This document shows, piece after piece, positions 7,008-12,793 of a stretch of DNA of 12,793 nucleotides; the first letter of the stretch is position 1, and the number at the start of each line of letters is the position of its first letter. This stretch comes from an uncultured Collinsella sp. (GTDB lineage: Bacteria > Actinomycetota > Coriobacteriia > Coriobacteriales > Coriobacteriaceae), in contig CABUMU010000053.1 in the NCBI GenBank assembly GCA_902492855.1, positions 1-12,793 on the forward strand, written 5' to 3'. The notes under the pieces were generated by a model that saw only the letters and a program-made list of their open reading frames with translations, had not been told where the DNA came from and searched no databases. The position numbers were made by a program, and so were the translations under genes.

Positions 7008-8003
7008 TTCGTTCGAGCCAGAATCGGTCGTCTCGGACGTGTCGGAACTGTCATCCGAGCTCTCGTCCTTCGTCTTGGTTGCAGCATCGCGCGACGTTCC
7101 CTGCGGCGTGCTGTTGGCCGTGCTCACGTCCTCATCCGAGGCCGACTGTTCATCGGTCAGCGAGGTAATGACCAGCACTTCCTCGTTGTTCTCGGCCGTT
7201 GTCTGAGCGCGCACCACAATGGTGTAGTACACGTCGTTTGCCGATTTCTCAACCGACGAGACGGTGCCAAGCGGAAGGCCCTTGGGGAACACGCCACCGA
7301 TGCCCGAGGTCACGATGATGTCGCCGACTTTAACATCGGAGTCGACGCTCACGTACTCAAGACGCAGCGTGCCGTCAGCCTGACCCTGCAGCATACCCTG
7401 GGCGCGCGTGTCCTGCACCATGGCGGACACGCCCGAGTTCTCGTCGCCAATCAGGCGCACGGTGGACGTCTTGGCCGAGACTTCGATGATCTGGCCGATA
7501 ACACCGGCCGAACTCGTCACAGGCATGTTGATGGTAAGGCCGTCGGCAGAGCCCTTGTCGATGGTTACGGTCGAGGTCCAGGCATCGCCCGAGGCACCAA
7601 CGATACGAGCAGCGGTCGATTTGAGGTTGTAGGTCGACTGCAGCCCGACCAGCCCCTCCAGACGCTCGGCGGTCTTTTGAGCCTCGGAGAGCTCAGCAAC
7701 CTTAGAGGTCAGCTCCTCGTTTTGCTTCTTGAGCTCGTCGAGCGTGTCCTGCGACGCCGTAAGGTTAGAGAACACGTTGCCGATGGCATTGAAAGGAGCC
7801 GCCACAGCCGAACCCACAAAGCGCACCGGCGAGGTAATCGTCGTTACGCCCGAACGCACGGCATGAATCGGTCCTGCCTCGCCCTCGCGGATGTAAAACG
7901 TGAGCAGCAACACCGAAATCAGGCTGAAAACAATCAACGGGCGCATACCCGTTGATTGTCGCTTGGTATTCAGATTTGTGGAGAAACCCGAAGATCGTGC
8001 CAA
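7005..8003 (-). CDS. mreC: Cell shape-determining protein MreC
   Basis: A 332-residue membrane-anchored protein that links cytoplasmic MreB to the outer wall-synthesis enzymes. A short cytoplasmic tail is followed by one span (residues about 21-38), an extracytoplasmic coiled coil (about 85-120, TLDELKKQNEELTSKVAELSE across heptads), then the MreC beta-domain with ARIVGASGDAWTSTVTIDKGS, AGVIGQI, VRLIGDENSGVSAMV, VKVGDIIVTSGIGGVFPKGLPLG. Residues about 285-332 form a Ser/Thr/Asp/Glu-rich tail. The start is TTG at 8003, seven bases after AAGGTGG (8011-8017), and in-frame stops bound it upstream. Met20 is an alternative start without a good Shine-Dalgarno. A perfect 12-bp inverted repeat covers codons about 15-25. 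The gene lies 21 bases after mreB. Confidence 0.95.
   Translation of the reverse strand: MARSSGFSTNLNTKRQSTGMRPLIVFSLISVLLLTFYIREGEAGPIHAVRSGVTTITSPVRFVGSAVAAPFNAIGNVFSNLTASQDTLDELKKQNEELTSKVAELSEAQKTAERLEGLVGLQSTYNLKSTAARIVGASGDAWTSTVTIDKGSADGLTINMPVTSSAGVIGQIIEVSAKTSTVRLIGDENSGVSAMVQDTRAQGMLQGQADGTLRLEYVSVDSDVKVGDIIVTSGIGGVFPKGLPLGTVSSVEKSANDVYYTIVVRAQTTAENNEEVLVITSLTDEQSASDEDVSTANSTPQGTSRDAATKTKDESSDDSSDTSETTDSGSNE
7930..7959 (-). repeat. Perfect 12-bp inverted repeat inside the 5' end of mreC
   Basis: Arms 7930-7941 and 7948-7959 (ACAATCAACGGG and its exact complement) flank a 6-base loop. In the mreC mRNA the hairpin spans codons about 15-25, just before the membrane-span codons, with the Met20 codon in the loop. 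It is followed by UUUUC, so a weak attenuator is conceivable. Confidence 0.7.
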
Positions 8004-8010
8004 ATGGAAT

Positions 8011-8017
8011 CCACCTT
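8011..8017 (-). promoter_or_regulatory. Ribosome binding site supporting the TTG start of mreC
   Basis: AAGGTGG lies seven bases before TTG 8003. No comparable site precedes the alternative ATG at codon 20. Confidence 0.65.
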
Positions 8018-8024
8018 TTGGAAA

Positions 8025-9068
8025 TTAAGCATTGGTCTGGACGAAGCCGCCATCAAACGCATTGGCCTCGAGCACGCGGGCACAGCCGTTAACGACGTTA
8101 TCGAGCGCCGTGGGGCTGACGTTGACCGAAACGCCGGTCTCATCGCGCAGGCGCACGTCGAGACCGCGCAGCAGCGCGCCGCCACCAGTCAGCAAAATGC
8201 CGTAGTACATAAGGTCCGAGGCAAGATCGGGCGGCGTGGCATCGAGTGCGTCCTTGACGGCCTTGGCCATCTCGTCGAGCGGCTTGTTGAGTGCGCGACG
8301 AATCTCCTCGCTCTCGATGCGTACGGTCTTGGGCAGACCGGTGATCACGTCGCGGCCGTTGACCTCGACGTCGAGCTCGTCCTTGAGCGGCACGGCGGAA
8401 CCGACCTTGATCTTGATGTCCTCTGCCGTACGCTCGCCGATGGCAAGGTTGTAGGCATCACGAACGTGCGTGAGGATGGCCTGATCGAACTCGTCGCCTG
8501 CAATACGGATGGACTGCGAGACGACGATGCCGCCCATAGCGATAACGGCAACCTCGGTGGTACCGCCACCGATGTCGATGACCATGGAGCCGGTGGGCTC
8601 CTCGACGGGCAGGTCGGCGCCGATAGCGGCGGCCATGGGCTCCTCGATCAGATAGGCCTGGCGAGCGCCAGCCTGGATCGTGGCCTCAAAGACGGCACGC
8701 TTCTCGACCGACGTGACGCCGGAGGGAACGCAGACGACAACGCGCGGACGCGGGGTCCACGGATAGCGCTTCTCGGACGCCTTATCGATAAAGTAGCGAA
8801 GCATGGCCTCGGTAACATCGAAGTCGGCGATGACGCCGTCCTTCAGGGGACGAACGGCCACGATGTTGCCGGGCGTACGGCCGAGCATGCGCTTTGCCTC
8901 GATACCGACCGCCAGGATGCGCTCGTCGTTCTTGTCGATGGCGACAACAGAGGGCTCGCGAATGACGATGCCCTTGCCGCGCACGGAGACAAGCGTATTT
9001 GCGGTGCCGAGGTCGATGGCAAGATCGCCCGCATAGCTACCGAAGAACATATCCATCAAAGAAAACAA
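8025..9068 (-). CDS. mreB: Rod shape-determining protein MreB (bacterial actin)
   Basis: A 347-residue cytoplasmic actin homologue that forms membrane-bound filaments guiding lateral wall synthesis. All nucleotide-binding motifs are present: phosphate 1 at DLGTANT (Asp19), the IEEPMAAAIG stretch with the glutamate near 142-143 that supports ATP hydrolysis, phosphate 2 at DIGGGTTE (Asp165), and the adenosine loop LLTGGGALLRG (292-301). Length matches the family. The best start is TTG 9068, five bases after AGGAG (9074-9078). The in-frame ATGs at 9056 and 9050 lie 17 or more bases away from it and would trim the N-terminus that normally meets the membrane. It is the first gene of the rod operon, with its own candidate promoter upstream. 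Essentially certain. Confidence 0.98.
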   Translation of the reverse strand: MFSLMDMFFGSYAGDLAIDLGTANTLVSVRGKGIVIREPSVVAIDKNDERILAVGIEAKRMLGRTPGNIVAVRPLKDGVIADFDVTEAMLRYFIDKASEKRYPWTPRPRVVVCVPSGVTSVEKRAVFEATIQAGARQAYLIEEPMAAAIGADLPVEEPTGSMVIDIGGGTTEVAVIAMGGIVVSQSIRIAGDEFDQAILTHVRDAYNLAIGERTAEDIKIKVGSAVPLKDELDVEVNGRDVITGLPKTVRIESEEIRRALNKPLDEMAKAVKDALDATPPDLASDLMYYGILLTGGGALLRGLDVRLRDETGVSVNVSPTALDNVVNGCARVLEANAFDGGFVQTNA

Positions 9069-9073
9069 CGCAA

Positions 9074-9078
9074 CTCCT
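9074..9078 (-). promoter_or_regulatory. Ribosome binding site supporting the TTG start of mreB
   Basis: AGGAG lies five bases before TTG 9068. The next in-frame ATG is 17 bases from it, too far for normal initiation. Confidence 0.7.
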
Positions 9079-9113
9079 GATGTGTTGGATGATTGCTGGA
9101 AAACTACTAGCTC

Positions 9114-9142
9114 ATCATACTAGCGCAAGCCCGGCACCTCAC
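9114..9142 (-). promoter_or_regulatory. Candidate promoter for the mreBCD-mrdA-rodA operon
   Basis: The -10-like box TATGAT (9114-9119, minus strand) differs from consensus at one position and lies about 46 bases before the mreB start codon. At 17 bases upstream the -35 region reads GTGAGG (9137-9142), only a partial match, and falls inside the hairpin at 9129-9161. The -10 box overlaps the first of two CTAGTA direct repeats (9118-9123 and 9105-9110). The weak -35 suggests dependence on an activator or an alternative sigma factor, but this is inference. Confidence 0.4.
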
Positions 9143-9161
9143 TTGCGGTGAAGCGCCGGGC
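9129..9161 (-). terminator. Strong hairpin after the TPR gene, possible terminator without U-tract
   Basis: A 14-base-pair stem with a 5-base loop begins 22 bases after the TPR stop codon. In minus-strand RNA two positions are G-U wobbles. In plus-strand RNA the same positions would be A-C mismatches, so the structure favours the minus-strand transcript. It is followed by UUGCGC, not a run of U, so it is not a textbook intrinsic terminator. It may protect the 3' end of the upstream mRNA or partly separate the two transcription units. Confidence 0.5.
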
Positions 9162-9183
9162 AAAGCTAAATCCCATAAGGTCA

Positions 9184-10488
9184 CTACTGGTTGTCAGCAG
9201 CCGAGAAATCCATATCGAGCGAGGAAACGGCCCAGCCGATATGGTTGTCGGAGCGCACGAATTTGACGGTGTACTCCTGCTCGCCGCCCTTGGACAGCGA
9301 TGCCTTCACCTTGGCGATCGTCTCGGTCATGGACTGATCCATGCCCTCGACGGACACGGTGGCACCCTGCGGAATCGAGGAGATGATCATCGACTTAGCG
9401 TCCTCGGACAGGCTCGATGCCAGGCAAGACTCGGCCTTTGCGGTGTCACCGTCGCCGGCAGCCTGGAACAGATCGGTGATAACCGACTCCTGCGAGGGGA
9501 AGCCAAAGCCGCGCGTGTAGGCAAAGCCCAGACCGCCCGCAGCAATCAAAATGAGCAGAAGCAGCACGATGAAGACTTTGAGACCCGTATGGCGATGGCG
9601 ACGACGGACCTTGGCCTGCTTACGATCCTGACGGTCCTGCTGGACCATCTCGGACTCGGACAGCGTAAAGAAGCCGGTGTCCGAGGGATCGGGCATAAAC
9701 TGACCGGTCGCGCCCGTAGGATCGAGCGGATCGACGGCAGGAGCGTCCATCGCGGGCGCCGGAGCCGTGGCCATAGCCGTCTGGGCAGACAGTGCGGCAA
9801 GCGAATCATGCACGCGGGCAAGCTCATCGGCCTGCTCGGAAGTGAGCTGGTAGATGCCATCGGCAGTAGCGGCGTTAAAGGCGTCGAGTGCGTCGGAGGG
9901 ACGGCCGGCGGCAGAAAGCGCCTGACCCATGCCGGCATTGAGCGCACGCGTGTCGTCGCGGGGGCCGGCAAAGTCGATAGCCGTGCGGTAGGTCTCCACG
10001 GCATCCGCCGGACGGCCGAGCTTAATGAAGCAACGACCGAGCTCGCCGAGTGCGGCGGCAGGAGCCGGATTGGCGCCGTCGATGGCAGCCTGACGGAAGG
10101 CAGTACCCGCGTTGGCATAGTCGCCCGACTGGAACAGCGCGTTACCCAGGCCCAGATAGGCCTTGAACGGCGTGGCATAGGAAGCATCCTGCGTAGCGGC
10201 AGAAAACGCCTGGGCGGCCGTCGTGTAGTCGCCCACGGCGGCGAGCGCCTTGCCGCGGTTGGTGAGCAGCGCGCCGCGCTTGCCATAAGTGCCGTCGTTG
10301 AGGGCGGCGGCATAGGCCTCGGCGGCCTCGACATACATGCCCAGGTGCATCAAGGCGTTGCCACGAAGGTGATCGGCCTCGCCCATAATCTCATCGGGAG
10401 TCTTTGCCGCCCCAAGCATCTGGGCTGCAGCGGAAAAATCACCCGCGCGGTAAGCGGCGCGGCCCTGTTGGATCAGCTGGCTATTCAA
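9184..10488 (-). CDS. TPR-repeat protein with one membrane span and extracytoplasmic tail
   Basis: A 434-residue protein of unknown specific function. Residues about 1-235 hold six or so TPR-like helical repeats (for example GRAAYRAGDFSAAAQML, GNALMHLGMYVEAAEAYAAAL, GNALFQSGDYANAGTAFRQA, GRCFIKLGRPADAVETYRTA). TPRs are protein-protein scaffolds. A proline/aspartate-rich linker and a strongly basic stretch (about 289-300) precede a single span (about 303-325). By the positive-inside rule the TPRs are cytoplasmic and the last 110 residues extracytoplasmic. That C-terminal part resembles small NTF2-like/lipoprotein-type domains only loosely. The start is TTG 10488, six bases after AGGGG at 10495-10499, with no closer ATG. 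It follows the prolyl isomerase gene by 11 bases, so the two are probably co-transcribed. Confidence 0.85.
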   Translation of the reverse strand: MNSQLIQQGRAAYRAGDFSAAAQMLGAAKTPDEIMGEADHLRGNALMHLGMYVEAAEAYAAALNDGTYGKRGALLTNRGKALAAVGDYTTAAQAFSAATQDASYATPFKAYLGLGNALFQSGDYANAGTAFRQAAIDGANPAPAAALGELGRCFIKLGRPADAVETYRTAIDFAGPRDDTRALNAGMGQALSAAGRPSDALDAFNAATADGIYQLTSEQADELARVHDSLAALSAQTAMATAPAPAMDAPAVDPLDPTGATGQFMPDPSDTGFFTLSESEMVQQDRQDRKQAKVRRRHRHTGLKVFIVLLLLILIAAGGLGFAYTRGFGFPSQESVITDLFQAAGDGDTAKAESCLASSLSEDAKSMIISSIPQGATVSVEGMDQSMTETIAKVKASLSKGGEQEYTVKFVRSDNHIGWAVSSLDMDFSAADNQ

Positions 10489-10499
10489 GGAAGTCCCCT

Positions 10500-11042
10500 T
10501 TACTCGTGAACGATCTCGACATGGACGATCTCGTCGCCGGCACGCAGCTGCGAAATCACATCGAGACCCTCGACCGTGGTACCAAAGACGGTGTAACCGG
10601 AATCGAGGTTATGCTGGGCGCCCAGGCAGAAGTAGAACTGCGAACCCGCGGAATCGGGGTCCATGGAGCGTGCCATGGCAAGGGCACCATCGACATGGCT
10701 GTTGCGCGGATTGGTGGCAAACTCGCCCTTGATGCAGTAGCCGGGACCACCGGTACCGGGCATGCCGTCGGGGCCCTCAAGACCGGCAGCGACGTCGGCG
10801 CCGGACATATCGCGGGTATTGGGGTCGCCGCCCTGGATGACAAAACCGGGCACATAGCGATGGAACTTAAGGCCATTATAGAAGCCCATCGTAGAAAGCT
10901 CGCAGAAGTTCGCGACATGAATGGGAGCGCCCTCGCCGTCAAACTTGACCTTGATGGTACCCTTCGACGTCTCGATAACGGCGCACTCGTCGCCGGCAAG
11001 CTGATACTCGGGCGTGTAGAGCTCTTTCTTAAAACCAAACAT
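10500..11042 (-). CDS. Cyclophilin-type peptidyl-prolyl cis-trans isomerase, cytoplasmic
   Basis: A 180-residue single-domain cyclophilin that catalyses cis-trans isomerisation of Xaa-Pro bonds during protein folding. No signal peptide or membrane span is present, so it should act in the cytoplasm. Visible family motifs are GTIKVKFDGEGAPIHVANF, FHRYVPGFVIQGGDP (catalytic Arg62), LAMARSMDPDSAGSQFYFCLG and LDSGYTVFGTTVEGLDV. The position of the tryptophan that confers cyclosporin sensitivity in human cyclophilin A (before LDxxxxVFG) is Asn here, as bacterial enzymes often lack it. ATG 11042 has AAGGA five bases upstream. A convincing promoter lies 40-70 bases upstream, and the TPR gene follows after 11 bases, suggesting a two-gene unit. 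Substrates cannot be read from sequence. Confidence 0.95.
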   Translation of the reverse strand: MFGFKKELYTPEYQLAGDECAVIETSKGTIKVKFDGEGAPIHVANFCELSTMGFYNGLKFHRYVPGFVIQGGDPNTRDMSGADVAAGLEGPDGMPGTGGPGYCIKGEFATNPRNSHVDGALAMARSMDPDSAGSQFYFCLGAQHNLDSGYTVFGTTVEGLDVISQLRAGDEIVHVEIVHE

Positions 11043-11081
11043 GTGGTTCCTTCCTCGTGCGTTTAAAGCATATTTGTACGA

Positions 11082-11111
11082 ATTGTAGCAATAAGCATGC
11101 GCTTACATCAA
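11082..11111 (-). promoter_or_regulatory. Candidate sigma-70-type promoter for the prolyl isomerase-TPR unit
   Basis: On the minus strand a -35 box TTGATG (11106-11111) and a -10 box TACAAT (11082-11087, one mismatch to consensus) are separated by 18 bases. Transcription would start near 11075, leaving a leader of about 33 bases with a good Shine-Dalgarno. The spacer contains an imperfect palindrome (TAAGC arms) that could be an operator, though the arms are only five bases. Confidence 0.55.
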
Positions 11112-11149
11112 TTGCGCACGTAGGTTATGCCGACTATGGCGAACTAATT

Positions 11150-12292
11150 TTAGGAACGCTGCTGCGGCTTCCAGGAGCCCACGTTGGCGTCGTACTGATT
11201 AAGCGCGCTGTTGCCACCCTGAGCGATGGGCGCCAGGATCTCGCTTTGGTGAGAACTCATCGACTCGCCATCGGGAATGGCCAGCGAGATGTCCCAACTC
11301 TGGCAGATCACGTCGACGCGCTCATACATCCACTCGGCAAGCTGCTTTAAGTGGGCGATGTCGTCCGCATAGACCGTATCGTCCTGGTACTTAAGGTTGC
11401 TGAGCTCATCTTGCGTCTTTTTAATCTGGTCGCGCAGGGCGTAAGCACTCTGCGACAGCTCCTGACGGGTGGACAGCGGCGTTCGGAGATAGCCGTTGTT
11501 AAAGGAATCGATGACCTTGCCGATCTGGTCCTCGTCACCGTAGGACACGATGGTCTGATACAGACCGTCGAGCCTGGTATAGAGCTGATCATCGGTCAGC
11601 ACGGTTTCTTCCTGGACCACCTCGGCAGAATCGTCTTGCTTGGTATCGTCCTCAGTCGCCTCGCCCTTTTGGCGCGTGGGGAAGGTGGTTTGTGCAGCTT
11701 GGCCAAACTGGTCGTAGAAGCCAGGCATGACACCCATGGGATCGGTCGTCACGAACCAATAGGCACCGCCGCAAACGACGGCAAGTACCGCGATGACGAT
11801 GAGCGGCTTGGGGATATGACGCTTGTGCTTGTGATAGGCGTCCTCGTCGGGATGCACCTTGCGCTTGGGTTTTTGAGCATCGTCGTGCAGGGAAACGGGC
11901 GTGGGAATATCGACCTTGGGGATACCGAAATCCTTATCGAAAGCCGGCAGCACGCAGGTCTCGTTAGGATCGGCGGCGTCCGAAAGAACCGCGGCAGCCG
12001 AGGCGGGCGCATGAGGCACCTCGGTATCGATCTGCTCTTGCGTTAGGCGCGGAAAGCCCGCCGTGCGGCCCGCTGCCAGGTCGGATGCGGCCGCGTCCTC
12101 GGAGAGGATACCCGGAGCGGGGCGTCCGCATTTGGGACACGTACGATCGTGCGGAGAAAGACGGGCACCGCAGCCCTCGCAGAACACGAACTCGGTGTGC
12201 TCGGGGCCATCGCCCGGACCCACATAGGCGTTGCAGTAGGGGCAGAACGAGGCGCCGTCCTCGATAGTCTTAAGGCAATGCGGGCAGATCAC
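11150..12292 (-). CDS. Double zinc-ribbon, single-span membrane protein
   Basis: From GTG 12292 the protein has 380 residues. The N-terminus carries two zinc ribbons: CPHC...CPYC (residues 3-20) and CEGC...CPKC (38-55), eight cysteines that should bind two zinc ions. A long low-complexity acidic/Ala-rich linker and a basic stretch (KPKRK, HKHKRHIPK) lead to one span (about 162-182). The last 190 residues are predicted extracytoplasmic: first acidic and Gln-rich, then helical (DQLYTRLDGLYQTIV, LRDQIKKTQDELSNL). I choose GTG 12292 because AGAGG sits five bases upstream and MICPHC is a typical zinc-ribbon N-terminus. The longer TTG start at 12322 has no Shine-Dalgarno. I do not recognise a named family; similar ribbon-span-sensor layouts are widespread in Gram-positive bacteria. 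Function unknown. Confidence 0.85.
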   Translation of the reverse strand: MICPHCLKTIEDGASFCPYCNAYVGPGDGPEHTEFVFCEGCGARLSPHDRTCPKCGRPAPGILSEDAAASDLAAGRTAGFPRLTQEQIDTEVPHAPASAAAVLSDAADPNETCVLPAFDKDFGIPKVDIPTPVSLHDDAQKPKRKVHPDEDAYHKHKRHIPKPLIVIAVLAVVCGGAYWFVTTDPMGVMPGFYDQFGQAAQTTFPTRQKGEATEDDTKQDDSAEVVQEETVLTDDQLYTRLDGLYQTIVSYGDEDQIGKVIDSFNNGYLRTPLSTRQELSQSAYALRDQIKKTQDELSNLKYQDDTVYADDIAHLKQLAEWMYERVDVICQSWDISLAIPDGESMSSHQSEILAPIAQGGNSALNQYDANVGSWKPQQRS

Positions 12293-12297
12293 GGCAT

Positions 12298-12302
12298 CCT
12301 CT
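12298..12302 (-). promoter_or_regulatory. Ribosome binding site supporting the GTG start of the zinc-ribbon gene
   Basis: AGAGG lies five bases before GTG 12292. The upstream TTG at 12322 has no purine-rich site in front of it. Confidence 0.6.
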
Positions 12303-12395
12303 TTTCGAAGCAATTCAAACAATCGAGGTTAGAGCATAACATCGCCACGGCCCCACAGGAGCAAGGCACCAATTCAACATCGCCAGGGCGCGTAG

Positions 12396-12793
12396 CTACT
12401 TCTTCTTTTTGCTTGGCATCGAGACTTTGATGCCTTGGGCGGACTTGGTCACGCGAGAGCGCTTGGCTCCGGTACTCCTCTTTTTCTTGGGCTGGGCCTG
12501 GGCCACGCCCTCGAGTGCACGGGCCTCGGCCTCGCGAGCGGTGCGATCTTCGCGGCGCTGCGCCATGTCGGCGGCGACGCGCTTGGCAAAACGCTCGGCC
12601 GTCGAACCCGTCGAGCTCACCTTGCCGCCACCGCGACCCAGGTGGACGCGCACACCACGGCCAAAACCAGTTGCGGCATGACGACGACGCGGCTTGAGCG
12701 AATCCATCATCGTGGCGAGCTTAAAGAACACCGAGCAGGTAAAGACCACGATAACAGCCAAGATAACCATCTGGCCCATCGACAGGTTGGCAA
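12396..12793 (-). CDS. Small basic single-span membrane protein, 5' end beyond window
   Basis: An unrecognised protein. From the internal ATG at 12779 it would have 127 residues, but the frame stays open to the window edge (residues ANLS before that Met) and the 14 visible upstream bases hold no Shine-Dalgarno, so the true start probably lies outside. It begins with one hydrophobic span (MVILAVIVVFTCSVFF), followed by a highly basic cytoplasmic tail: KPRRRH, a Gly/Arg-rich patch, an Ala/Arg/Glu helix (AERFAKRVAADMAQRREDRTAREAEARALEG), then Lys/Arg-rich segments ending in KKKK. Such a tail could bind nucleic acid or acidic lipid, but this is only charge-based inference. It ends 103 bases before the zinc-ribbon gene on the same strand. 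Confidence 0.65.
   Translation of the reverse strand, partial: ANLSMGQMVILAVIVVFTCSVFFKLATMMDSLKPRRRHAATGFGRGVRVHLGRGGGKVSSTGSTAERFAKRVAADMAQRREDRTAREAEARALEGVAQAQPKKKRSTGAKRSRVTKSAQGIKVSMPSKKKK

Noticed and set aside
7956..9080. A 374-codon plus-strand frame opposite mreB
   Set aside because: Same shadow pattern; mreB on the other strand has every actin-fold motif.
9124..9147. Possible pseudoknot: hairpin loop CGCAA could pair with UUGCG immediately after the stem
   Set aside because: With no linker bases on either side of a 14-bp stem the geometry is not feasible, so I treat the complementarity as coincidence.
9184..10488. TPR array considered as an internal DNA repeat or recombination hotspot
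   Set aside because: The repeats are only similar at protein level; I see no long identical DNA units.
9148..10509. A 453-codon plus-strand frame opposite the TPR gene
   Set aside because: Gly/Arg/His-rich translation without domains, complementary to a regular TPR array.
12313..12322. Longer TTG starts for the zinc-ribbon gene
   Set aside because: No Shine-Dalgarno precedes them, while GTG 12292 has AGAGG at the right distance and gives a typical zinc-ribbon N-terminus.
1..12793. Search for defence, phage, transposon or CRISPR content
   Set aside because: No integrase, transposase, repeat-spacer pattern or abrupt change in gene style; the window reads as a stable housekeeping locus.

Overview
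This GC-rich window looks like chromosome from a rod-shaped member of the Actinomycetota, most likely the class Coriobacteriia (Collinsella or a near relative). That placement is an inference from gene content and protein style, with no database search behind it. All eleven genes I can support lie on the minus strand, so the biological order runs from high to low coordinates. The long plus-strand reading frames are shadows of these genes. There are no tRNA or rRNA genes, insertion sequences, CRISPR arrays or phage genes. No gap between genes exceeds about 120 bases.

Upstream block (12793 to 9184): a partial gene for a small basic single-span membrane protein; a protein with two zinc ribbons and one membrane span; then, behind a good candidate promoter, a cytoplasmic cyclophilin-type prolyl isomerase followed after 11 bases by a TPR-repeat membrane protein.

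Core block (9161 to 3108): a strand-specific hairpin and a candidate promoter lead into mreB, mreC, mreD, a class B penicillin-binding protein (PBP2, mrdA) and rodA. This is the complete elongasome set. MreB filaments position MreC/MreD, RodA polymerises glycan strands from lipid II, and PBP2 crosslinks them. The genes are packed 9-21 bases apart. At three of these junctions, and at one further down, the TAG stop codon of one gene is part of the Shine-Dalgarno sequence of the next, which suggests translational coupling.

Downstream block (3089 to 1): a membrane protein with a DUF697-like region and a P-loop-less N-terminal domain, a TIGR03960-type B12-binding/radical SAM protein, and the start of its usual partner, a DUF2344 (TIGR03936) radical SAM-linked protein cut by the window edge. 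The last two share a 4-base ATGA overlap. In many Gram-positive genomes this pair sits between rod-shape genes and rng/rplU/rpmA, so those may follow outside the window (inference).

I see no clear-cut novel defence or mobile system. The points most worth a second look are a PBP2 with two predicted N-terminal membrane spans, a perfect 12-bp inverted repeat inside the start of mreC, repeated use of TTG start codons (including mreB and mreC), the stop/Shine-Dalgarno fusions, and the DUF697-like pseudo-GTPase candidate after rodA.
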